64,000 nucleotides of DNA from Myxococcus xanthus. Lineage in GTDB: Bacteria > Myxococcota > Myxococcia > Myxococcales > Myxococcaceae. How positions within the stretch are numbered: the first letter of the stretch is position 1; every line of letters starts with the position of its first letter. Both the position numbers and the translations under genes were made by a program. Below, piece by piece: positions 44,713 through 54,339 of the stretch. The stretch spans positions 7,730,001 through 7,794,000 of the forward strand of contig NZ_CP017174.1 in assembly GCF_006402735.1 (NCBI RefSeq), given 5' to 3'. The notes under the pieces are model-generated. The model was not told the origin of the DNA and ran no database searches. It saw nothing but the letters and a program-made list of their open reading frames with translations.

Positions 44713-44868
44713 TGCACGCCTGACGCCACGGGGTTCGAGCGCGCAGTGGCGGACACTGCCACGCGCGCGAGTGCCGACTCGCCGACGTCCCCCCAAGCCT
44801 CATGGCCCCAGGGTGGACGCGGCCAGCGTAGACGGCGCCTTCACCTCTCTCGTTGGCGACAGGCACCC

Positions 44869-47019
44869 ATGAAACCGCGCAAGCCCTCGGCGAAGACCCG
44901 GCCCACCACGCTCAAGAGCGAAAGCCTCGAACCCCACCGGATGCATGCGGAGGGGAAGGTCCTCACCACGGACCAGGGCATTCCCATCTCGGACACGGAC
45001 AACTCGCTGAAGGCAGGCATCCGCGGCCCCACGCTCCTGGAGGACTTCCACTTCCGGGAGAAGATGATGCGCTTCGACCACGAGCGCATCCCGGAGCGCG
45101 CCGTCCACGCGCGCGGCGCGGGCGCCCACGGGTACTTCCAGGTCTACAAGTCGCTGGAGAAGTACACCCAGGCCCGCTTCCTCACCGACCCATCCCTGCG
45201 CACGCCGGTGTTCGTGCGCTTCTCCACCGTGGGCGGCTCGCGTGGCTCGGCGGACACCGTGCGTGATGTGCGCGGCTTCGCCACCAAGTTCTATACGGAG
45301 GAAGGCACCTTCGACCTGGTGGGCAACAACATGCCCGTCTTCTTCATCCAGGACGGCATCAAGTTCCCGGACTTCGTCCACGCGGTCAAACCCGAGCCGC
45401 ACAACGAAATCCCCCAGGCGTCCTCGGCGCATGACTCGCTCTGGGACTTCGTCTCGCTCGTCCCCGAGACGACGCACATGATCATGTGGCTGATGTCGGA
45501 CCGCGCCATTCCGCGCAGCTTCCGGATGATGGAGGGCTTCGGCGTCCACACCTTCCGGCTGGTCAACGCGGCCGGCAAGGCGACGTTGGTGAAGTTCCAC
45601 TGGAAGCCGCTGCTGGGCAACCACGCGCTCGCCTGGGACGAAGCCCAGAAGCTGTCCGGCAAGGACCCGGACTTCCACCGCCGCGACCTCTGGGAGTCCA
45701 TCGAGAAGGGCGACTTCGCCGAGTACGAGCTGGGGCTCCAATTCATCCCCGAAGGCGACGAGCTCAAGTACGGCTTCGACCTGCTGGACGCCACCAAGCT
45801 GCTCCCCGAGGAGCTGGTGCCGGTGCAGCGCGTGGGCAAGCTGACGCTCAACCGCAACCCGGACAACTTCTTCGCGGAGACGGAGCAGGTCGCCTTCTGC
45901 GTGGCCAACGTCGTCCCCGGCATCGACTTCACCAATGACCCGCTGATGCAGGCGCGGCTCTTCTCGTACCTGGACACGCAGCTCACGCGGCTGGGCGGAC
46001 CCAACTTCGCGGAGCTGCCCATCAACAAGCCGGTGTGCCCCGTCACCAACCACCAGCAGGACGGCTTCGGGCGGCAGACGATTCCCACGTCTCGCGCCAA
46101 CTACCATCCCAACTCCCTGGGCGGCGGCTGCCCGGTGCTGGCCAACCCCACGAACGCCTTCCGCCACTACCAGGAGCGCGTGGAGGGCCACAAAATTCGC
46201 GCGCGCAGCGGCAGCTTCAGCGACCACTTCAGCCAGGCCACCCTTTTCTACAAGAGCCTGTCGAAGCCGGAGCAGGAGCACCTCGTGGCCGCGCTCGAGT
46301 TCGAGATTGGCAAGGTGGAGCGCGTGGAGATTCGCGAGCGCGTGGTGAACCAGATTCTGGTGAACGTGGACCCGGAGCTGGCCGTGCGCGTGGCGCGCGC
46401 CGTGGGCGTCACGCCGCCCAAGGTGTCCAAGCCCCCCAAGCCGTCCAAGGCCGCGGGCAAGAAGGCGGCGCCCTCCGTGGAGACGTCCCCGGCGCTGAGC
46501 ATGGAGAACTCGCCGCATGACTCCATCCGGACGCGGAAGATCGCGGCCCTGGTGTCGGACGGTTTCGCCGGCAAGGAGCTGGACGGCGTGCGCAAGGTGC
46601 TGGAGGAGCGCGGCGCGACGCTGGAGCTGGTGGGCCCCACGCTGAGCCCGGTGACGAGCCAGGAAGGCCGGGAGGAGCGGCCCCTGCGGACCTTCTCCAC
46701 CGCGTCCTCCGTCATGTACGACGCCGTCTACGTGCCCGGTGGAGAGAAGAGCGTCGCGGCCCTGCGGCGCGTGCCGCTGGCGGTGGACTTCGTGCGCGAG
46801 GCCTACGTGCACTGCAAGGCGCTGGCGCTCTCCGCGGACGCCGACACCCTGCTGGACGCCGCGGGCGTGCGCGACCTGGAGGCGCCGCCGAGCAAGGGCC
46901 TGGACGCCACGCGCGGCGTCGTCCGCAGCGCGAAGATGGAGACGAAGGGCTTCGGCCAGCTCTTCGCCGAGTCCATCGCCCGCCGCCACTGGGAGCGTGA
47001 GGCCCCGCCCCCCGCGTAG
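44869..47019 (+). CDS. katE: Large-subunit catalase (HPII/KatE type)
   Basis: 716 aa, clade 2 haem catalase: decomposes H2O2. Start at 44869 on the first ATG whose product matches the family N-terminus. Catalytic His is in PERAVHARGAGAHGYF and Asn in FDLVGNNMPVFFIQDG; the haem-proximal Tyr lies in the RLFSYLDTQLTRLG motif. About 530 residues of catalase core are followed by a Lys/Pro/Ala linker and a C-terminal DJ-1/flavodoxin-like domain (KIAALVSDGFAGKELDGVRK ... YDAVYVPGGEKS), which is diagnostic of the large subunit type. Its stop lies one base from the stop of the convergent next gene. Confidence 0.96.
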   Translation: MKPRKPSAKTRPTTLKSESLEPHRMHAEGKVLTTDQGIPISDTDNSLKAGIRGPTLLEDFHFREKMMRFDHERIPERAVHARGAGAHGYFQVYKSLEKYTQARFLTDPSLRTPVFVRFSTVGGSRGSADTVRDVRGFATKFYTEEGTFDLVGNNMPVFFIQDGIKFPDFVHAVKPEPHNEIPQASSAHDSLWDFVSLVPETTHMIMWLMSDRAIPRSFRMMEGFGVHTFRLVNAAGKATLVKFHWKPLLGNHALAWDEAQKLSGKDPDFHRRDLWESIEKGDFAEYELGLQFIPEGDELKYGFDLLDATKLLPEELVPVQRVGKLTLNRNPDNFFAETEQVAFCVANVVPGIDFTNDPLMQARLFSYLDTQLTRLGGPNFAELPINKPVCPVTNHQQDGFGRQTIPTSRANYHPNSLGGGCPVLANPTNAFRHYQERVEGHKIRARSGSFSDHFSQATLFYKSLSKPEQEHLVAALEFEIGKVERVEIRERVVNQILVNVDPELAVRVARAVGVTPPKVSKPPKPSKAAGKKAAPSVETSPALSMENSPHDSIRTRKIAALVSDGFAGKELDGVRKVLEERGATLELVGPTLSPVTSQEGREERPLRTFSTASSVMYDAVYVPGGEKSVAALRRVPLAVDFVREAYVHCKALALSADADTLLDAAGVRDLEAPPSKGLDATRGVVRSAKMETKGFGQLFAESIARRHWEREAPPPA

Positions 47020-47020
47020 C

Positions 47021-48109
47021 TCAGCCGCCCCACCCCATCCGCCCCGCGAGCAGGCCCAGCACGAAGGCCAGCACGGCCAGCAATCCCGCCCAGAGGGGCG
47101 GGACGCCCGTCGCGCGGGCGGAGGCGGCGGGGCCCGCGACGCGCACCGTGCCCGCTTCCTCGGGGACGATGACGCGGACCTTGATGACGGCCTGGGTGAG
47201 CACGGCCTCGACGTCGGAGAGGAAGCGCTCGTACTCCTCGGCCTGCATCTCCAGCGGCTCGCCGTGGTGAAGCTCGTACCGCTTCGCCACCGCCTCGAAG
47301 TTGCGGAGCTGGGCCTCGCGCTTGGACACGTCCACCCAGCCACACGTCAGCGAGCTCCCCGCGCCCTTGCGAGGCACCAGGGAGATGGCCTGCCGCGCCA
47401 GCTTCCCGCCCGCGGTGCTGGGCCCTTCCGGCTCGTCGATGCGCAGCACCCGGTGAGGGCCGCGGCCATACATCTTCGTCGACAGCGCGTCGCGGAGCTG
47501 CTCGGCCAGCAGCGCCGAGTGGTTCGCGAACATCGTCCGCAGCGCGGGGGCCTCTTCCGCGGCCACCACCTTCGCGCCCAGGGGCTCCAGCGGGCTCAGG
47601 CGCACCACGCCCACGCTGGCGGGGGACGCACTGGCCTTCGGCGGGCTGGCGCGCTTCTCCGGAGCGCCCACCACCCCTCCCGTGGCCTTCGCCTCCGGGC
47701 CTCCGCGTGGCCTGGGAGGCTTCGGGGGCATGACGTCCGTGTGGACCTCGGCAGGCGGCGCTGGCGGCTCGGTCCGCGCGCTCCTGGCAACGCCGCGTGA
47801 GCGACCCGCCCGGGCAGCCCGAGCGTCGGGGACGGGCCCCATCCGCATCTCCAGCGCGAGAGGCTCCAAGGGGGGCAGGTCTTCCACCTGGGAGAAGGAC
47901 TCCACGGGGCCCATGCGCGTCTCCTCGGTGAGCGGCTCCACCGGGCCCATGCGCGTTTCCTCGAAGCGAGGCTCCACGGGCCCCATGCGCGTCTCCTCGG
48001 GGCGCGTGAGGAGCGGAATGTCCCGCGTCGCGTCCTCGTCCTCGTCCGGGGCGATGCGTGGCTCCTCGGAACGCCCCGGGCGACCGGGCCGCCTCTTCCC
48101 GTCAGACAT
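47021..48109 (-). CDS. Tail-anchored protein with repeated ETRMGPVEP motifs
   Basis: 362 aa, start at 48109 (MSDGKRRPGRPGRSEEPRIA). The N-terminal third is disordered, charged and proline-rich with three near-identical units based on EETRMGPVEP, plus a fourth weaker one. The middle has a soluble domain without a family I can name (LRTMFANHSALLAEQLRDAL; RRNF-like segments; a helix around RFLSDVEAVLTQAVIKVRVI). The protein ends in a single hydrophobic helix (WAGLLAVLAFVLGLLAGRMG) four residues from the stop, so it is likely inserted post-translationally with its bulk in the cytoplasm. A scaffold or signalling adaptor is a guess. No relation to the catalase is evident apart from convergence. Confidence 0.7.
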   Translation of the reverse strand: MSDGKRRPGRPGRSEEPRIAPDEDEDATRDIPLLTRPEETRMGPVEPRFEETRMGPVEPLTEETRMGPVESFSQVEDLPPLEPLALEMRMGPVPDARAARAGRSRGVARSARTEPPAPPAEVHTDVMPPKPPRPRGGPEAKATGGVVGAPEKRASPPKASASPASVGVVRLSPLEPLGAKVVAAEEAPALRTMFANHSALLAEQLRDALSTKMYGRGPHRVLRIDEPEGPSTAGGKLARQAISLVPRKGAGSSLTCGWVDVSKREAQLRNFEAVAKRYELHHGEPLEMQAEEYERFLSDVEAVLTQAVIKVRVIVPEEAGTVRVAGPAASARATGVPPLWAGLLAVLAFVLGLLAGRMGWGG

Positions 48110-48202
48110 GTCCGTCCCTCTCCCGGGCGAGCATACTTCAAGGCCGGGCCGGCGCCCCTTCACGGACGCCTCCCGGCCTTCACCGCCCTGGATGCCGCGG
48201 AC

Positions 48203-49915
48203 TCAGGCCCCCGTCGCCGGGGCCGGCGTCTCGCCTCGTGGCAGGACGGCCTGCATCACCAGGCCCAGCACCACCACCAGCGCGCAGCCGATGACGTTGA
48301 ACCAGAGGTAGCCCACGTCCGAGAGGAAGAAGAGGGCAATCACCGTCGCCTGGGAGATGACGGCCGCCGCGAACACGGCATGGCCGCGAACGTGCTTCAC
48401 GAAGAAGGCCACCAGGAAGATGCCCAGCACCGTCCCGTAGAAGATGGAGCCCAGGATGTTCACCGCCTGGATGAGGTTGTCCAAGAGCGACGCGAAGGTC
48501 GCGAAGCCCACCGCGACGACGCCCCAGAACACGGTGAACAGCTTCGACGCCACCAGCACGTGCCGGTCGGAAGCGTTGCGCTGGAAGACCCGCCGGTAGA
48601 AGTCCACCGTCGTCGTCGTGCCCAGGGCCGTCAGCTCGCTGGCGATGGAACTCATGGCCGCGGACAGGATGACGGCGATGAGCAGGCCGAACAGTCCGCT
48701 GGGCAGCCAGCGCTTCACGAAGGAGATGAAGATGTAGTCGGAGTCCTTCGTCTCCGCGCCGGGCAGCGCGCGGACCACCAGGTCCTTGGCCTCCTTGCGG
48801 ACGGCGCTCGCCTCCTGCGCATGGCCTTGCAGCAGCGCCCGCGACGCATCCCCGGCCGCCACGTCGCCTGAATCGACGGCCGACAGGTAGCGCTCCACTT
48901 CCGCGCGCTTGCCGGACTGGACCTGCTCCCACTTCGACTCCAGCGCGGCGTACTCGGCCGCCTGCGCCGTGCCCTGCACGCGGGTGCGCAGCGCCTCGTT
49001 GAAGAGCAGCGGCGGCGTGCTGAACTGGTAGAAGGCGAAGACGAGAATCCCGACGAAGAGGATGAGGAACTGCATCGGGATTTTCAGCACGCCGTTGAAG
49101 AGCAGCCCCAGCCGACTCTCGGAGATGGAGCGGCCGGAGAGATAGCGGCCCACCTGCGACTGGTCCGTGCCGAAGTACGACAGGGACAGGAACAGTCCTC
49201 CGGTGATGCCGGACCAGAAGTTGTAGCGGTCCTGCATGTCGAAGTCGAAGCTGACCACGTTCATCCGGCCGAATGCGCCCGCGACGTCCACCGCCTTGCC
49301 GAACGACACGTGCTCCGGCAGCCGCCAGACGATGACGATGGCGGCCACCACCATGCCGCCCATCATCACCACCATCTGCTGCTTTTGCGTCTGGCTCACC
49401 GCCTTGGCCCCGCCCGTCACCGTGTAGAGGATGACCACCGCGCCCATGACGATGACGGTGGGCTCCAGCGGCCAGCCGAGGATGGCGGAGAGGATGATGG
49501 CGGGCGCGTAGATGGTGATGCCGGCCGCGAGTCCCCGCTGGATGAGGAAGAGGAAGGCGCCCAGCAGCCGCGTCTTCAGGTCGAAGCGTGACTCCAGGTA
49601 CTCATAGGCCGTGATGACGTTCAGCCGGTAGTAGATGGGCACGAAGACGGCGCTGATGATGATCATCGCGATCGGCAGTCCGAAGTAGAACTGCACGAAG
49701 CGCATCCCGTCCTCGTAGGCCTGCCCGGGGACGGAGAGGAACGTGATGGCGCTGGCCTGTGTGGCCATCACCGCCAGGCCGATGGTGGGCCATTTCAGCT
49801 CGCGGCCGCCGCGCAGGTACTCCTCGCTGGAGGCCGCGCCGCGGGACTTCCAGATGCCCCACACCACGATGAACGCGATGGTGCCACCGAGCACCACCCA
49901 GTCGAGCCCCGTCAC
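48203..49915 (-). CDS. Sodium:solute symporter family protein with long hydrophilic insertion
   Basis: 570 aa; the GTG at 49915 (VTGLDWVVLGGTIAF) has GGAGG 7 nt upstream and overlaps the stop of the small gene before it by 4 nt. About 13 hydrophobic helices with the SSS signature (LAVMATQASAITFLSVPGQA; SRFDLKTRLLGAFLFLIQRG; ILSAAMSSIASELTALGTTT). Between about residues 310 and 400 lies a charged, coiled-coil-like insertion (AAEYAALESKWEQVQSGKRA ...), not part of the minimal fold. Probably imports an organic solute with Na+; operon membership with a deacetylase suggests an amide-bearing sugar or amino-acid derivative, as inference. Confidence 0.9.
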   Translation of the reverse strand: MTGLDWVVLGGTIAFIVVWGIWKSRGAASSEEYLRGGRELKWPTIGLAVMATQASAITFLSVPGQAYEDGMRFVQFYFGLPIAMIIISAVFVPIYYRLNVITAYEYLESRFDLKTRLLGAFLFLIQRGLAAGITIYAPAIILSAILGWPLEPTVIVMGAVVILYTVTGGAKAVSQTQKQQMVVMMGGMVVAAIVIVWRLPEHVSFGKAVDVAGAFGRMNVVSFDFDMQDRYNFWSGITGGLFLSLSYFGTDQSQVGRYLSGRSISESRLGLLFNGVLKIPMQFLILFVGILVFAFYQFSTPPLLFNEALRTRVQGTAQAAEYAALESKWEQVQSGKRAEVERYLSAVDSGDVAAGDASRALLQGHAQEASAVRKEAKDLVVRALPGAETKDSDYIFISFVKRWLPSGLFGLLIAVILSAAMSSIASELTALGTTTTVDFYRRVFQRNASDRHVLVASKLFTVFWGVVAVGFATFASLLDNLIQAVNILGSIFYGTVLGIFLVAFFVKHVRGHAVFAAAVISQATVIALFFLSDVGYLWFNVIGCALVVVLGLVMQAVLPRGETPAPATGA

Positions 49916-50091
49916 GAATACACCTCCGTGAGCACCCAGCCCAAGGCGAGGAACAGGACGAAGGTGCCCAGCACCAGGATGTAGATGTTGCGCCACGAGC
50001 CCAACAGCGGCGGCGCGTCATCGAGCTCGGGCCGGGGCGCGGGGGCCTCGGCGGAGGGCTCACTCGGATTCAGATGGGGGGCAGTGCTCAT
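49912..50091 (-). CDS. 59-aa single-helix membrane peptide between deacetylase and symporter
   Basis: The frame MSTAPHLNPSEPSAEAPAP followed by a helix (IYILVLGTFVLFLALGWVLT) and TEVYS is 59 aa. It is bounded on both sides by 4-nt overlaps: its ATG shares bases with the stop of the PIG-L gene (ATGA) and its TGA shares bases with the GTG start of the symporter (GTGA). This position is strong evidence that it is translated. A Pro/Ala/Ser-rich cytoplasmic or periplasmic tail precedes the helix. It could be a small subunit that stabilises or regulates the symporter. No close family is known to me. Confidence 0.75.
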   Translation of the reverse strand: MSTAPHLNPSEPSAEAPAPRPELDDAPPLLGSWRNIYILVLGTFVLFLALGWVLTEVYS

Positions 50092-52571
50092 TGAGAAAGG
50101 ATGTTGGCCAACAGGCGGTAGGCGCCGGGAACTCCGGCGGGAAGCTGACGGAAGAAAGCGAGGCCCGTGTAGACGAACGTGCCCTTGCCATGGCGGGCGA
50201 CCAACAGCGCGCCCTGGAGCGGCGCCTCGCCGGCATCGTGCATGGCGAACACGGGCTGGTAGCGAGCGTCCCACGACGACGCGAAGTAGAGACCGCGCTC
50301 CTGGACCCAGCCCTCGAAGTCCGCGGCCGTCAGCGCATTGGGCGTGCGCAGCAGCGGCTCATCGGCGCGGAGCGGCGTCATCACGGCCGTCTCGTCCGTC
50401 ACCCGGTCGCGACCAATCTCCAAGGGATAGGGCCCGACAAAGGACGTGAGCGGCCCCACGCGGCTGTTGGTGTTGTACTGCACCACCAACCGCCCACCGC
50501 CTTCCACGTACTGGAGCAGCCGCTCCCGATGGACGGTCAGGTGCGTGTTTGCGTTGAAGGCGCGCACGCCCACGAGGATGGCGTCGAAGCGCTCCAGCTT
50601 CTCCCGGGCCAGCCGCTCCTCGGGAAGCAGCGTCACCTCATAGCCCACCGCGCTCAGGCTCTCCGCGACGCGGTCGCCCGGCCCGGGGATGTAGCCGATG
50701 CGCTTGCCCTTCATGGCCAGGGAGAAGGGCACCACCGTGGCCGTGGACGGCTGGCGCACCGTCAGCGGCGGGATGTGGGGATAGGACACGGAGCGGGCAC
50801 GCCAGGACCAGGCGCGGTCCCCCACGTCGACATCCACGGAGAGGTCACCCTTCTGCGTCGAGCCCTGGGGCGGCGTCACCTGGAAGGTGATGGTGCGCTC
50901 GTCGCCGCGTGTCGCGAGCTTGAACTCGACCGACGCGGGCTCCACGCGCCAGCCAGGCGGCGCCACCATCCGCACCGTGCCCGGCACCTGATCCATCCCC
51001 GCGGCCAGCACCACCGGCACGACACGGGACTCGCCGTTGGGGAACATGAGCACGTCCTGCGCCAGCGTGGCGGTGACGGGCGGGACGACCTCGAAGTCAC
51101 GGTAGAGCTCGCCGCTCACCGGGTCCGTCCAGACGTAGACCGCCGGACGCACCGCGCGGAAGCGCCGGCCCGCGACCTTGTATTCGAACGCCACCGACAG
51201 CGCGGGAACGCCCTCTGGCTGGCCGGTGAGCGCGCGGTCCTCGCCTTCGAGCGTATAGAGTCCTCCGGTGACGGGCTCGCGGAGCCAATAGGGAGTGGAG
51301 ATGGGCGCCGTCGTCGGCAGCGTCACCGTGCGCGACAGCTTCAAGGGCACGTTCGCCCCCAGCGCCTTCCCCACGGCCTCGGGTTTCTCGCCTGGCAGCG
51401 TCAGCCCCACCCACTCGACGGCGGCGGGAGAGCGGTTCAGCGCCACCACGTCCAACGCCACCGGCAGTCCCGGGATGCCCGTGGGCGCGGAGGCTCGCAC
51501 CTCCAGGAACAGGCCCGCGCAGGCGGCGATGAGCGCCTCCGTCTCCCGCAGCTTGGGCGCCTTCCACGGGTGGGTGTCCGGCAGCGCGGTCAGCGCCTCG
51601 TGGACGCGGACAAGCGCGGGAAGGGAGCGGTGGGGGGCGCGCGCATCGAACGCCTTCGTCGCAGCGGCCACCGCGCGGGACACGGCCTCGGAGCCCTTCC
51701 AACGTTTCCAGGAGAAGTCGAGCCCCTCGAACACATCGCGCTTTGGCAGCGTCCCCGCCAGCGGTGTGAAGTACTCCGTGCTGGGGCCTCGGTCCGTGGC
51801 CTGGCCGAAACCCTGGCTCTTGTGCTGGCTGCGGCTCTCCGCAGCCACCTCGCCCCACGAACGCCCGAGCAACGCGTCGTAGCCGCCCACCTCCAGCTTC
51901 ACGTAGCGGGACAGGTCCTCATCGGGCTTGAACCACCATTGGGAGGCGTTCTGCAGCAGGCGGTCCGTCTTCCAGGGCTTCACCTCGGAGAGCTGCTCGG
52001 GGAAGCGCTTCGGGTCGGCGGCGGCGATGAAGGCCTCCGCCGCGAGCAGCGCCGAGGCCGTGTGGTGGCCGTGGTTCGGCGGCTCCGTGGTGAAGCGGGT
52101 GATGATGACGTCCGGCTGGAAGCGGCGGATGGCGAGCACCACGTCCGCCAGCACCGCTTCATGTCCCCAGATGCGCAGCGCCTCTTCCGCGCTCTTCGAG
52201 TAGCCGAAGTCCCGCGCCCGCGTGAAGAACTGCTCCGCACCGTCCACGCTCCGCGCGGCGAGCAACTCGTGCGTGCGGATGAGCCCCAACAGGGCGTCCT
52301 GCTCGGTACCGATGAGGTTCTGCCCACCATCGCCGCGCGTCACGGACAGGTAACCCGCGCGCAGGCCGCGGTCTCCCACCAGCCACGCGAGCAAGCGCGT
52401 GTTCTCGTCGTCCGGGTGGGCCGCGACATAGAGAACACTGCCCGTCACACCGAGCCGCTTCAGGCCCGCCGCGATTTCACCCGCGTGGAGCTGCCGAGGA
52501 GGCTGCGCCACCGCCGTCGACCCGATTCCAAGGCTCATGGCCAGCGTCATTCCGAGGAGCAGGTTCCGCAT
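50088..52571 (-). CDS. Exported PIG-L family deacetylase, large form
   Basis: 827 aa. The start at 52571 gives a signal peptide (MRNLLLGMTLAMSLGIGSTA, then VAQ). The N-terminal deacetylase domain has the zinc-binding HPDDE of VLYVAAHPDDENTRLLAWL and the second His pair of PNHGHHTASALLAAEA. The remaining 500 residues hold beta-sandwich-like domains (for example PLTVRQPSTATVVPFSLAMK) and a C-terminal globular domain with LVGVRAFNANTHLTVHRERL and HGKGTFVYTGLAFFRQLPAG. It is periplasmic or secreted and likely removes acyl groups from a sugar-containing substrate. It leads an operon with the membrane peptide and symporter, so its product may be the imported solute. Confidence 0.9.
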   Translation of the reverse strand: MRNLLLGMTLAMSLGIGSTAVAQPPRQLHAGEIAAGLKRLGVTGSVLYVAAHPDDENTRLLAWLVGDRGLRAGYLSVTRGDGGQNLIGTEQDALLGLIRTHELLAARSVDGAEQFFTRARDFGYSKSAEEALRIWGHEAVLADVVLAIRRFQPDVIITRFTTEPPNHGHHTASALLAAEAFIAAADPKRFPEQLSEVKPWKTDRLLQNASQWWFKPDEDLSRYVKLEVGGYDALLGRSWGEVAAESRSQHKSQGFGQATDRGPSTEYFTPLAGTLPKRDVFEGLDFSWKRWKGSEAVSRAVAAATKAFDARAPHRSLPALVRVHEALTALPDTHPWKAPKLRETEALIAACAGLFLEVRASAPTGIPGLPVALDVVALNRSPAAVEWVGLTLPGEKPEAVGKALGANVPLKLSRTVTLPTTAPISTPYWLREPVTGGLYTLEGEDRALTGQPEGVPALSVAFEYKVAGRRFRAVRPAVYVWTDPVSGELYRDFEVVPPVTATLAQDVLMFPNGESRVVPVVLAAGMDQVPGTVRMVAPPGWRVEPASVEFKLATRGDERTITFQVTPPQGSTQKGDLSVDVDVGDRAWSWRARSVSYPHIPPLTVRQPSTATVVPFSLAMKGKRIGYIPGPGDRVAESLSAVGYEVTLLPEERLAREKLERFDAILVGVRAFNANTHLTVHRERLLQYVEGGGRLVVQYNTNSRVGPLTSFVGPYPLEIGRDRVTDETAVMTPLRADEPLLRTPNALTAADFEGWVQERGLYFASSWDARYQPVFAMHDAGEAPLQGALLVARHGKGTFVYTGLAFFRQLPAGVPGAYRLLANILSQ

Positions 52572-52713
52572 TCGGGCGGACCCTATAACAAGCCTCTTCC
52601 CTGCGCGCGGCTCGCGTTCGACCCGGGATGACACGCGCCGTCACGGCCGCACATGACGTGCAGGCGTGCACTTCCGGTGGCGCGTCCGCCGCGACCTGTT
52701 ATCACGGCATGCC

Positions 52714-54339
52714 GTGACGTCCTCGTTCTCGACCGCGTGGCTTCGCGGAGATGCGTCCGCGCTCTCCTTCCTTTCCGACGACTATCGACACCGTGAAGCG
52801 CGCGCCCGGGCCGTGGCCGCCGCCGCGTCGCGCGCGGTGTCGCCCGCCTTGCTGGACGTCCTCGGTGCGCAGAACGCGCGCCTCGCGCCCAGTCCCGCGC
52901 GGGAGCGCAACCTCGCGCTGCTCGCGCAGCCCGGCACCGTGGCGGTGGTGACGGGGCAGCAGATGGGCCTCTTCCTGGGGCCGCTGTACACGCTCTACAA
53001 GGCCGCATCCGCCATCGTCACGGCGCGCGCGCTTCGGGAAGAAACCGGCCGGCCCTGTGTTCCCGTCTTCTGGCTCCAGACGGAGGACCACGACCTTCCG
53101 GAGATTGACCACTGTGTCATCCCACGTCCGGGCGGAGGGCCATGTCGACTGGCGCTCGAGCTTCCGGATGCAGCAGCGTCTCGAGCGCCCATCGCCCACC
53201 GTCACCTTGGACCGAGCGTCCTCCCCGCCCTGGCCACCCTCCGCGCCGAGTTGGAAGCAGAACCCCACGCGGAGGAATTCCTCTCCCTGCTGGAGCGGGC
53301 CTACCGTCCCGAAGCCACGCTCGCGGGAGCCTTCACCGACGTACTGTCATCCCTCTTCGCCGACGAGGGACTCGTCTTCGTCGACCCGAGAGACGCACGG
53401 CTGGCGCCACTGGCCGCGCCCGTGCATCGCTTCGCCCTCCAGGAAGCGGGGGCACTCGCCTCGGTGCTCGCGGCCCGAACGGAGGCGCTCACCCGCGCGG
53501 GCTACACGGTGCAGGTCCATGTCCGTCCGGGCTCGCCGCTCAGCTTCTTCTCTCCGGATGCGCTCGATGGCCCGCGCTACCGACTGGACCCGGCGGAAGC
53601 GGGGGCCTGGAGTCTGGTGGGTCACCCGGACAGCAGCGCCATCACCCAGGACGCGCTGCATGCCGCCCTGGAGCGAGAGCCGCTGCGATTCACCACGTCC
53701 GCGCTGCTGCGTCCCCTCCTCCAGGACACCTGGCTCCCCACGGCCGCGTATGTCGGCGGCCCGGGCGAGCTGGCCTACTTCGCGCAACTGGCACCGCTCT
53801 ACGCCCACGCGGGACGTCCGATGCCGCTCGCCATTCCTCGGGCCCGCTTCCGGGTGCTCGATGATCGCGCGCGACGGTGGCTCGGCAGGGTGGGACTCCA
53901 GCCGGATGAGGTGAACGTGCCGCGCGACACGCTGCTCACGCGGCTGGCCACGCGTGATGCCCCGGAGTCGCTGGAGACGCCCGAGGCTCTTGAGGCCCGC
54001 CTCTTCGGCGCATTCTCCTCCGAATTGGAGCGCGTCGCCGGGCAGGTGTCGGCGGTGGACGCGAACCTCCAGGATGCGCTGCGCCGCACCGAGGGCACGG
54101 TGCGTGTCGCGGTGTCCCGTCTGACGGGCCGCTACCGCCGCGCGCTCGCCCGGCGCGATGCCACGGCGGCCGAACAGGTGGACCGCCTGCGCACCTTCCT
54201 CTTCCCGGAGGGCGCGCCCCAGGAGCGGGTCCTCGGGCTGCCCTACTTCGCCTGCCGCATCGGGGCGCGAGCCTTCACCCAGTTGGTGCTGGACGCGTGT
54301 GTCCCCTTCTCCGGTGACTCGAAGGACCTGACGCCATGA
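52714..54339 (+). CDS. bshC: BshC, bacillithiol synthase (cysteine-adding)
   Basis: 541 aa. Adds cysteine to glucosaminyl-malate in the last step of bacillithiol synthesis. Family motifs are clear: VVTGQQMGLFLGPLYTLYKA, VFWLQTEDHDLPEID, YVGGPGELAYFAQL and the C-terminal helical region. The GTG at 52714 (VTSSFSTAWLRGD) is chosen from the usual N-terminus; a longer frame starts at 52666. The ribosome-binding site is weak. Its last codon overlaps the ATG of bshB1 (ATGA). The predicted thiol would be the main low-molecular-weight redox buffer. Confidence 0.93.
   Translation: MTSSFSTAWLRGDASALSFLSDDYRHREARARAVAAAASRAVSPALLDVLGAQNARLAPSPARERNLALLAQPGTVAVVTGQQMGLFLGPLYTLYKAASAIVTARALREETGRPCVPVFWLQTEDHDLPEIDHCVIPRPGGGPCRLALELPDAAASRAPIAHRHLGPSVLPALATLRAELEAEPHAEEFLSLLERAYRPEATLAGAFTDVLSSLFADEGLVFVDPRDARLAPLAAPVHRFALQEAGALASVLAARTEALTRAGYTVQVHVRPGSPLSFFSPDALDGPRYRLDPAEAGAWSLVGHPDSSAITQDALHAALEREPLRFTTSALLRPLLQDTWLPTAAYVGGPGELAYFAQLAPLYAHAGRPMPLAIPRARFRVLDDRARRWLGRVGLQPDEVNVPRDTLLTRLATRDAPESLETPEALEARLFGAFSSELERVAGQVSAVDANLQDALRRTEGTVRVAVSRLTGRYRRALARRDATAAEQVDRLRTFLFPEGAPQERVLGLPYFACRIGARAFTQLVLDACVPFSGDSKDLTP

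Noticed and set aside
42244..47343. Two long minus-strand open frames (850 and 847 codons)
   Set aside because: They lie antisense to serine dehydratase, the SRPBCC gene and catalase; composition is shadow-like and the + strand genes have clear family motifs.
50091..52631. An 846-codon open frame on the + strand
   Set aside because: It is exactly antisense to the PIG-L gene, with Arg/Gly/His-rich low-complexity composition typical of high-GC shadows.
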